DNA of 64,000 bases from Carnegiea gigantea (Eukaryota > Streptophyta > Magnoliopsida > Caryophyllales > Cactaceae). The stretch is taken from contig JAKOGI010000146.1 in NCBI GenBank assembly GCA_029747015.1, positions 774,001 to 838,000 on the forward strand, read 5' to 3'. A program made the translations under genes and the position numbers. This document shows, piece after piece, positions 48,422-57,373 of this stretch (within the stretch, counting starts at the first letter, position 1; the number at the start of each line of letters is the position of its first letter). The notes beneath the pieces are model-generated. The model saw only the letters and a program-made list of their open reading frames with translations, was not told the origin of the DNA and made no database searches.

Positions 48422-49203
48422 CTAGATTCTGCAACCTTTCATTCCATCCTCGTAGCCCAAAAATACTCCCTTCCTGGCTCGAGGTTCCAGTTTACCCTCA
48501 TCTATATGATAATAAACAGGACAACCAAAAACTTTCAGATTTGAGTAATCTGCAGGTTTACCAGACCACATCTCACATGGAGTTTTGAGATGTATACCCG
48601 TGTGAGGTCCACAATTAATCAAATAGCACGCTGTGTTGACCGCTTCTGCCCAAAACCCTCTAGCCAACCCAAAATTAGAGAGCATGAGCCTAGCTCTCTC
48701 CAGAACTGTTTGATTCAGACGTTCTGCAACACCGCTCTGCTGTAGTGTATCCCTGACCGTGCGATGTCTAGCAATCCCTTCATTATGACAGAACTCATCA
48801 AACTCAGATGAACAGAATTCCAGCCTGTTGTTAGTGCGCAGCTGCTTGATCTTCTTCCTAGTTTGATTTTCCACTAATGTCTTCCACTGCTTGAAGTTGT
48901 TGAAAGCTTCACTTTTGTGTTTCATCATAAACAATAAGACATTCTAGAATTGTCATCAATAATTAACAGAAAGTACCTATGACCCCCCAAAGATTCAACA
49001 CGAGAAGGGACCCAACAATCCGAATGAATATAATTAAGCATACCTTTTCTTCTATGAATTGATTTAGGGAACTTTCTACGAGGTAGCTTTCCAAAAACAC
49101 AATGCTCACAGAACCCAAGATTCGTTACCACCTTGCGACCACAGAGAAGATCACTCTTTGCCAGAATTTGTATCCCTATTTCACTCATATAACCAAGTCT
49201 CAA
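48422..49203 (-). pseudogene. integrase, unit L
   Basis: Open 49203-48925 (RLGYMSEIG zinc site with the second His lost, CEHCVFGK, HSDCWV) and 48934-48422 (HKSEAFNNFKQW, second catalytic region RTNNRLEF with Asp changed to Asn, GVAERLNQT). A small deletion near 48935 separates the two. Confidence 0.86.
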
Positions 49204-49970
49204 GTGTCATAATTTGGTCATATCATCCTTGTGAACTTCTGAAGATAAAATAGCAGCTAAAATAGATAACGTAGTGCCTTACAGTATATACAAAGTACCT
49301 CGCTTGACACCCTTCAGAACCCTATCTGAACCCTTGCAGACATACCGAACTCCTCCTTCACCTTGAAAACTGAATCCTTTTATGTCCAATAGACTCAATG
49401 ATATTAGATTGTCTGTCATATGTGGAACATGCCTGACATTGTTCAATGTATAGAATTTACCATTATGTGTCCGTATCTATATAGAATCAATTCCAGCCAC
49501 TCTGCAAACAACACTGTTAGCCATAGAAATATTGCGTCCAGTCACCTGCTCGTAAGTGATAAACCATTCTCTATAAGGACATATATGGTAAGATGCCCCT
49601 GAATTTAGGATCCACACGTCAGTATGATGCATAGGTTCATCAGTGACTAGGGAGACCTACGATCACCTTCTATGACAGCAACAGTACCTGCTTGTTTCTC
49701 CTATTGCTGCTGTTGTTGTTGTTGCTACCTCTTCTTTTTAAGGCACTGAGTTTTCCAACGTCCCGTCTCCTTATAGTAGTTACAGATATCACCAGGTTTA
49801 GGACCCTTAGAACCCGACGGCTTCGATTTCTTCTTCCCCGGATTGCCAGGTCTTTTACCCCCACTGGCTATCAACCTAATAGCCTCGGTACCAGCACCAC
49901 CTGTACTAACCGCCTTATGACGCAGCTCTCTACTATGAAGAGATGATCTAACCTCTTCCAGAGGCACAGT
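49204..49970 (-). pseudogene. protease and truncated gag, unit L
   Basis: Gag (49967-49725) is open from the insertion point to the knuckle CNYYKETGRWKTQC (second Cys and the His lost). The polyQ tract contains a TAG. The protease motif reads NSGASYHIC, so its catalytic Asp is Asn. The N-terminal gag half is cut off by the gypsy insertion. Confidence 0.86.
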
Positions 49971-50297
49971 CTAATAGCCCGGTCCCAAATCATATTTATT
50001 TATTTAATTAAGCCATGTTATTCATTTTTCACATTTATTTATCTCACTGAATCATCCCAATTGGAATAATTCATTTCGGGCCCCACTTTGCAATTCGAGT
50101 TTCATTTACCGGACAATTTCAAAAAAAATTGATAGTAGACCTCGATATTTATGATTTAAAAGATTAAATTATTTTTCATGACATTATATTTTAATCTCGA
50201 GCTTCCCCAAAAAAAATAAATAAATAAGAGAAATTCCCACCGCGCTCGGTTTCAGTTCTTTCCCCAACCCGAGCCCATTTACGCCCAATTCCAACCC
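49970..50297 (+). repeat. Single-copy 5' part of the gypsy LTR
   Basis: AT-rich LTR start with the CCCGGTCCCAAAT block typical of Tekay/Del-like LTR heads, a CGGGCCCCAC block at about 50089 and an AAATAAATAAAT run near 50215. No coding potential is seen. Confidence 0.7.
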
Positions 50298-51310
50298 GAC
50301 AAGTCATTACTCTATTTACTTGGCTAAGTACCATTGCATGTGCTTAATTTTCATTGGCTTAAGGTTCCTCTTACTAGATAAAAGCATAGCCAAGCAAATT
50401 TGGCTCATTTTCATCCAAGTAAAACATATCAAAAACATCAAAGCTCATTTCTCTGTCTTGCTTCTCACCACATGGCCAGCCCCTCCCCCACCAGCTTTGT
50501 GGTATTTTCCGGCCACTTTTCGGCCACTCTCCGGCAAGGATTTCAATCCCCAATAACCTCCCTCCATTGGCTACAATTTTTCATCCTCAAAACCACCAAA
50601 TATCATCTCCATCGCCACTTATTTCAAGCTCAAAGTAAGTGACTTCAATCTTGTTCTTTGAATTTTTGGTTCTTGCTTCTTGTTTTGGTTATTTTGATGA
50701 TGGATCATTTTGTTTTTATTGAATTAAGAATCATCTTGATAATGGATCATGGTGGAGTTGAAGTTGGATGATGCTAGGGTTAGGGTTTTCTCTTAATCAT
50801 GCAAGCTTCATGTTTAAGTGTTGGATTTTGATTGTTTTAAATGAGATTTTGTGATCTTTGGTATTGGTAACGAATATCAAAATGTTTATGCTGATTTATA
50901 TAAGTTAAAGAGTGGTTTTAATGGGTGGTTATGCCAAGAAAAGCTTACAAGTAAGTGCTATTGTATAATAAACAGACCCAAAATAGGGGTGATTTCAGGA
51001 TTAAACTGGTACTGTTCGGCACATCCAAAATTCATGATTTTTGGTGTAAAGATACTTCAATGAGTTAGCTTTCAATAGGCTCTAGAATTACTCAATTTCG
51101 AGTTGTGTGGACAAAGTTATGACCGATTTACTCAAGACTATGCAGAATACATTGAAACTAGAAATTGAACTGGAACAGCAACTTTACAGGAAACCTGGTG
51201 TTGATTGGGTCACTGAAAAATTGTGATTTTTGGTGTGCAGATAGACCAATAAGTTATCTTTCAAATGCCTTTTGAATCGCCTTAATTTGAGTTCTGTGGA
51301 ATTCCGACCG
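50298..51310 (+). repeat. 1-kb tandem repeat, copy 1
   Basis: 1,013 bp. The boundary is set arbitrarily at GACAAGTCATTACTC. It shares variants with copy 4 (TGTTCGGCACATCC, a GACCGGACAAG right border). It contains GTAAGT at 50635. Two related sub-blocks about 189 bases apart start at 51033 and 51222. Confidence 0.93.
50635..50640 (+). promoter_or_regulatory. Candidate 5' splice site repeated in every 1-kb unit (first copy)
   Basis: AAAGTAAGTGA fits a strong plant 5' splice site and occurs once per repeat (also 51649, 52661, 53675, 54689, 55703, 56717), about 260 bases after a TATA-like GATAAAAG. A leader exon with a splice donor in the LTR is plausible but is inferred from sequence alone. Confidence 0.35.
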
Positions 51311-52322
51311 GACAAGTCATTACTCTATTTACTTGGCTAAGCACCATTGCATGTGTTTAATTTTCATTGGCTTAAGGTTCCTCTTGCTAGATAAAAGCAT
51401 AGCCAAACAAATTTGGCTCATTTTCATCCAAGTAAAACATATCAAAAACATCAAAGCTCATTTCTCTGTCTTGCTTCTCACCACATGGCCAGCCCCTCCC
51501 CCACCAGCTTTGTGGTGTTTTCCAGCCACTTGCCGGCCACTCTCCGGCAAGGATTTCAATCCCCAAACAACCTCCCTCCATTGGCTACAATTTTTCATCC
51601 TCAAAACCACCAAATATCATCTCCATCTCCACTTATTTCAAGCTCAAAGTAAGTGACTTCAATCTTGTTCTTTGAATTTTTGGTTCTTGCTTCTTATTTT
51701 TGGTTATTTTGATGATGGATCATGTTGTTTTTATTGAATTAAGAATCATCTTGATAATGGATCATGGTGAGTTGAAGTTGGATGATGCTAGGGTTAGGGT
51801 TTTCTCTTAATCATGCAAGCTTCATGTTTAAGTGTTGGATTTTGATTGTTTTAAATGAGATTTTGTGATCTTTGGCATTGGTAACGAATATCAAAATGTT
51901 TATGCTGATTTATATAAGTTAAAGAGTGGTTTTAATGGGTGGTTATGCCAAGAAAAGCTTACAAGTAAGTGCTATTGTATAATAAACAGACCCAAAATAG
52001 GGGTGATTTCAGGATTAAACTGGTACTGTTTGGCACATCCAAAATTCATGATTTTTGGTGTAAAGATACTTCAATGAGTTAGCTTTCAATAGGCTCTAGA
52101 ATTACTCAATTTCGAGTTGTGTGGACAAACTTATGACCGATTTACTCAAGACTATGCAGAATACATTGAAACTAGAAACTGAACTGGAACAGCAACTTTA
52201 CAGGAAACCTGCTATTGATTGGGTCACTGAAAAATTATGATTTTTGGTGTGGATAGACCAACAAGTTATATTTCAAATGCCTTTTGAATCGCCTTAATTT
52301 AAGTTCTGTGAAATTCCGACCC
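51311..52322 (+). repeat. 1-kb tandem repeat, copy 2
   Basis: 1,012 bp, same layout as the others, GTAAGT at 51649. A two-base loss occurs near 52247 (GTGGATAG for GTGTAGATAG). Confidence 0.93.
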
Positions 52323-53336
52323 GATAAGTCATTACTCTATTCACTTAGCTAAGCACCATTGCATGTGTTTAATTTTCATTGGCTTAAGGTTCCTCTTGCT
52401 AGATAAAAGCATAGCCAAACAAATTTGGCTCATTTTCATCCAAGTAAAACATATCAAAAACATCAAAGGTCATTTCTCTGTCTTGCTTCTCACCACATGG
52501 CCAGCCCCTCCCCCACCAGCTTTGTGGTGTTTTCCAGCCACTTGCCGGCCACTCTCCGGCAAGGATTTCAATCCCCAAACAGCCTCCCTCCATTGGCTAC
52601 AATTTTTCATCCTCAAAACCACCAAATATCATCTCCATCTCCACTTATTTCAAGCTCAAAGTAAGTGACTTCAATCTTGTTCTTTGAATTTTTGGTTCTT
52701 GCTTCTTATTTTGCTTATTTGGATGATGGATCATGTTGTTTTTATTGAATTAAGAATCATCTTGATAATGGATCACGGTGAAGTTGAAGTTGGATGATGC
52801 TAGGGTTAGGGTTTTCTCTTAATCATGCAAGCTTCATGTTTAAGTGTTGGATTTTGATTGTTTTAAATGAGATTTTGTGATCTTTGGCATTGGTAACGAA
52901 TATCAAAATGTTTATGCTGATTTATATAAGTTAAAGAGTGGTTTTAATGGGTGGTTATGCCAAGAAAAGCTTACAAGTAAGTGCTATTGTATAATAAACA
53001 GACCCAAAATAGGGGTGATTTCAGGATTAAACTGGTATTGTTTGGCACATCCAAAATTCATGATTTTTGGTGTAAAGATACTTCAATGACTTAGCTTTCA
53101 ATAGGCTCTAGAATTACTCAATTTCGAGTTGTGTGGACAAAGTTATGACCGATTTACTCAAGACTATGCAGAATACATTGAAACTAGAAACTGAACTGGA
53201 ACAGCAACTTTACAGGAAACCTGCTATTGATTGGGTCACTGAAAAATTATGATTTTTGGTGTGTAGATAGACCAATAAGTTATCTTTCAAATGCCTTTTG
53301 AATCGCCTTAATTTGAGTTCTGTGGAATTCCGACCC
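52323..53336 (+). repeat. 1-kb tandem repeat, copy 3
   Basis: 1,014 bp. It shares with copy 5 the variants GGTATTGTTTGGC and CAATGACTTAGC and an identical right-hand segment. GTAAGT at 52661. Confidence 0.93.
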
Positions 53337-54350
53337 GATAAGTCATTACTCGATTGACTTGGCTAAGCACCATTGCATGTGTTTAATTTTCATTGGCTTA
53401 AGGTTCCTCTTGCTAGATAAAAGCATAGCCAAACAAATTTGGCTCATTTTCATGCAAGTAAAACATATCAAAAACATCAAAGCTCATTTCTTTGTCTTGC
53501 TTCTCACCACATGGCCAGCCCCTCCCCCACCAGCTTTGTGGTGTTTTCCAGCCACTTGCCGGCCACTCTCCGGCAAGGATTTCAATCCCCAAACAACCTC
53601 CCTCCATTGGCTACAATTTTTCATCCTCAAAACCACCAAATATCATCTCCATCTCCACTTATTTCAAGCTCAAAGTAAGTGACTTCAATCTTGATCTTTG
53701 AATTTTTGGTTCTTGCTTCTTGTTTTGGTTATTTTGATGATGGATCATGTTGTTTTTATTGAACTAAGAATCATCTTGATAATGGATCATGGTGGAGTTG
53801 AAGTTGGATGATGCTAGGGTTAGGGTTTTCTCTTAATCATGCAAGCTTCATGTTTAAGTGTTGGATTTTGATTGTTTTAAATGAGATTTTGTGATCTTTG
53901 GTATTGGTAATGAATATCAAAATGTTTATGCTGATTTATATAAGTTAAAGAGTGGTTTTAATGGGTGGTTATGCCAAGAAAAGCTTACAAGTAAGTGCTA
54001 TTGTATAATAAACAGACCCAAAATAGGGGTGATTTCAGGATTAAACTGGTACTGTTCGGCACATCCAAAATTCATGATTTTTGGTGTAAAGATACTTCAA
54101 TGAGTTAGCTTTCAATAGGCTTTAGAATTACTCAATTTCGAGTTGTGTGGACAAAGTTATGACCGATTTACTCAAGACTATGCAGAATACATTGAAACTA
54201 GAAATTGAACTGGAACAGCAACTTTACAGGAAACCTGGTATTGATTGGGTCACTGAAAAATTGTGATTTTTGGTGTGGAGATAGACCAATAAGTTATCTT
54301 TCAAATGCCTTTTGAATCGCCTTAATTTGAGTTCTGTGGAATTCCGACCG
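53337..54350 (+). repeat. 1-kb tandem repeat, copy 4
   Basis: 1,014 bp. It shares several private variants with copy 1 (TGTTCGGC, ATTGTGATTTTTGG, right border GACCGG). GTAAGT at 53675. Confidence 0.93.
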
Positions 54351-55364
54351 GACAAGTCATTACTCTATTTACTTGGCTAAGCACCATTGCATGTGTTTAA
54401 TTTTCATTGGCTTAAGGTTCCTCTTGCTAGATAAAAGCATAGCCAAACAAATTTGGCTCATTTTCATCCAAGTAAAACATATCAAAAACATCAAAGCTCA
54501 TTTCTCTGTCTTGCTTCTCACCACATGGCCAGCCCCTCCCCCACCAGCTTTGTGGTGTTTTCCAGCCACTTGCCGGCCACTCTCCGGCAAGGATTTCAAT
54601 CCCCAAACAACCTCCCTCCATTGGCTACAATTTTTCATCCTCAAAACCACCAAATATCATCTCCATCTCCACTTATTTCAAGCTCAAAGTAAGTGACTTC
54701 AATCTTGTTCTTTGAATTTTTGGTTCTTGCTTCTTATTTTGCTTATTTTGATGATGGATCATGTTGTTTTTATTGAATTAAGAATCATCTTGATAATGGA
54801 TCATGGTGGAGTTGAAGTTGGATGATGCTAGGGTTAGGGTTTTCTCTTAATCATGCAAGCTTCATGTTTAAGTGTTGGATTTTGATTGTTTTAAATGAGA
54901 TTTTGTGATCTTTGGCATTGGTAACGAACATCAAAATGTTTATGCTGATTTATATAAGTTAAAGAGTGGTTTTAATGGGTGGTTATGCCAAGAAAAGCTT
55001 ACAAGTAAGTGCTATTGTATAATAAACAGACCCAAAATAGGGGTGATTTCAGGATTAAACTGGTATTGTTTGGCACATCCAAAATTCATGATTTTTGGTG
55101 TAAAGATACTTCAATGACTTAGCTTTCAATAGGCTCTAGAATTACTCAATTTCGAGTTGTGTGGACAAAGTTATGACCGATTTACTCAAGACTATGCAGA
55201 ATACATTGAAACTAGAAACTGAACTGGAACAGCAACTTTACAGGAAACCTGCTATTGATTGGGTCACTGAAAAATTATGATTTTTGGTGTGTAGATAGAC
55301 CAATAAGTTATCTTTCAAATGCCTTTTGAATCGCCTTAATTTGAGTTCTGTGGAATTCCGACCC
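54351..55364 (+). repeat. 1-kb tandem repeat, copy 5
   Basis: 1,014 bp. It resembles copy 3 in its right half and is almost identical to copy 2 in its left half. GTAAGT at 54689. Confidence 0.93.
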
Positions 55365-56378
55365 GATAAGTCATTACTCTGTTTACTTGGCTAATCACCA
55401 TTGCATGTGTTTAATTTTCATTGGCTTAAGGTTCCTCTTGCTAGATAAAAGCATAGCCAAACAAATTTGGCTCATTTTCATCCAAGTAAAACATATCAAA
55501 AACATCAAAGCTCATTTCTCTGTCTTGCTTCTCACCACATGGCCAGCCCCTCCCCCACCAGCTTTGTGGTGTTTTCCAGCCACTTGCCGGCCACTCCCCG
55601 GCAAGGATTTCAATCCCCAAATAACCTCCCTCCATTGGCTACAATTTTTCATCCTCAAAACCACCAAATATCATCCCCATCTCCACTTATTTCAAGCTCA
55701 AAGTAAGTGACTTCAATCTTGTTCTTTGAATTTTTGGTTCGTGCTTCTTGTTTTGGTTATTTTGATGATGGATCATGTTGTTTTTATTGAATTAAGAATC
55801 ACCTTGATAATGGATCATGGTGGAGTTGAAGTTGGATGATGCTAGGGTTAGGATTTTCTCTTAATCATGCAAGCTTCATGTTTATGTGTTGGATTTTGAT
55901 TGTTTTAAATGAGATTTTGTGATCTTTGGCATTGGTAACGAATATCAAAATGTTTATGCTGATTTATATAAGTTAAAGAGTGGTTTTAATGGGTGGTTAT
56001 GCCAAGAAAAACTTACAAGTAAGTGCTATTATATAATAAACAGACCCAAAACAGGGGTGACTTCAGGATTAAACTGGTACTGTTTGGCACATCCAAAATT
56101 CATGATTTTCGGTGTAAAGATACTTCAATGAGTTAGCTTTCAATAAGCTCTAGAATTACTCAATTTCGAGTTGTGTGGACAAAGTTATGACCGATTTACT
56201 CAAGACTATGCAGAATACATTGAAACTAGAAACTGAACTGGAACAGCAACTTTACAGGAAACCTGGTATTGATTGGGTCGCTGAAAAATTATGATTTTTG
56301 GTGTGTAGATAGACCAATAAGTTATCTTTCAAATGCCTTTTGAATCGCCTTAATTTGAGTTCTGTGGAATTCCGACCC
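55365..56378 (+). repeat. 1-kb tandem repeat, copy 6
   Basis: 1,014 bp. More private changes than copies 2-5 (for example ACTCCCCGG at about 55592 and AGGATTTTC instead of AGGGTTTTC, shared with copy 7). GTAAGT at 55703. Confidence 0.93.
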
Positions 56379-57373
56379 GACAAGTCATTACTCTATTTAC
56401 TTGGCTAGGCACCATTGCATGTGTTTAATTTTCATTGGCTTAAGGTTCCTCTTGCTAGATAAAAGCATAGCCAAACAAATTTGGCTCATTTTCATCCAAG
56501 TAAAACATATCAAAAACATCAAAGCTCATTTCTCTGTCTTGCTTCTCACCACATGGCCAGCCCCTCCCCAACCAGCTTTGTGGTGTTTTCCAGCCACTTG
56601 CCGGCCACTCTCCAGCAAGGATTTCAATCCCCAAGCAACCTCCCTCCATTGGCTACCATTTTTCATCCTCAAAACCACCAAATATCGTCTCCATCTCCAC
56701 TTATTTCAAGCTCAAAGTAAGTGACTTCAATCTTGTTCTTTGAATTTTTGGTTCTTCCTTCTTGTTTTGGGTATTTTGATGATGGATCATGTTGTTTTTA
56801 TTGAATTAAGAATCATCTTGGTAATGGATCATGGTGGAGTTGAAGTTGGATGATGCTAGGGTTAGGATTTTCTCTTAATCATGCAAGCTTCTTGTTTAAG
56901 TGTTGGATTTTGATTGTTTTAAATGAGATTTTGTGATCTTTGGCATTGGTAATGAATATCAAAATGTTTATGCTGATTTATATAAGTTAAAAAGTGGTTT
57001 TAATGGGTGGTTATGCCAAGAAAAGCTTACAAGTAAGTGCTATTATGTAATAAATAGACCCAAAATAGAGATGACTTCAGGATTAAACTGGTCCGGTTTG
57101 GCACATCCAAAATTCATGATTTTTGGTGTGAAGATACTTCAATGAGTTAGCTTTCAATAGGCTCTAGAATTACTCAATTTCGAGTTGTGTGGACAAAGTC
57201 ATGACCGATTTACTCAAGACTATGCAGAATATATTGAAACTGAAAACTGAACTGGAACAGTAACTTTACGGGAAAGCTAGTATTGATTGGAAAATTTGTG
57301 ATTTTTGGCGTGTAAATATATCAATGAGTATCTTTCAAATGCCTTTTGAATTACCTTAATCCGAGTTCTGTGA
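56379..57373 (+). repeat. 1-kb tandem repeat, copy 7 (terminal, most diverged)
   Basis: About 995 bp. Its last 130 bases diverge from the others. After GAGTTCTGTG it runs on into AAAAATGTTATAGTC, which looks like the original unduplicated continuation, because it matches the layout of the upstream sub-block (GTGTGGACAAAGTTATGACC). Confidence 0.9.

Larger units (their letters stand above)
1..49970 (-). mobile_element. Head-to-tail Ty1/copia (Tork/Tnt1-like) array sharing single LTRs
   Basis: Thirteen recognisable internal domains of one copia family follow one another on the minus strand, all in the same direction. Eleven of the twelve joints carry exactly one LTR of about 257 bp, one of them truncated; the twelfth joint (near 27775) has lost its LTR. 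Undamaged LTR-to-LTR spacing is 4334-4369 bp. Each LTR has TG...CA type ends (TGTTAG.../...ATAACA read on the minus strand), a primer binding site matching initiator tRNA-Met 3 bases inside one edge, and a purine-rich tract directly outside the other. The domain order gag, protease, integrase, RT, RNase H defines copia. No copy has an open full-length polyprotein. The array runs off the left edge of the window and is interrupted on the right by a gypsy LTR. Confidence 0.93.
46441..49970 (-). mobile_element. Copia unit L internal domain, interrupted in gag by the gypsy LTR
   Basis: The outermost unit visible. It is complete from RNase H to mid gag and stops abruptly at GAGGCACAGT (49970). Other units continue with ATCTTTCC there, but this one passes into a gypsy LTR start. 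The rest of gag and the 5' LTR should lie beyond the gypsy element, outside the window. Confidence 0.9.

Noticed and set aside
1..49970. Regularly spaced short repeats suggesting a CRISPR-like array
   Set aside because: The spacing is 4.3 kb and the repeats are LTRs of a eukaryotic retrotransposon.
50215..50226. AAATAAATAAAT run as an SSR or poly(A) signal of a host gene
   Set aside because: Short, inside the gypsy LTR head, with no gene upstream.
51333..51656. 107-codon and 79-codon open frames conserved in the 1-kb repeats
   Set aside because: They overlap each other in different frames, are truncated in copies 1 and 3, lack known motifs, and are similar only because the repeats themselves are young. 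They lie in LTR sequence.
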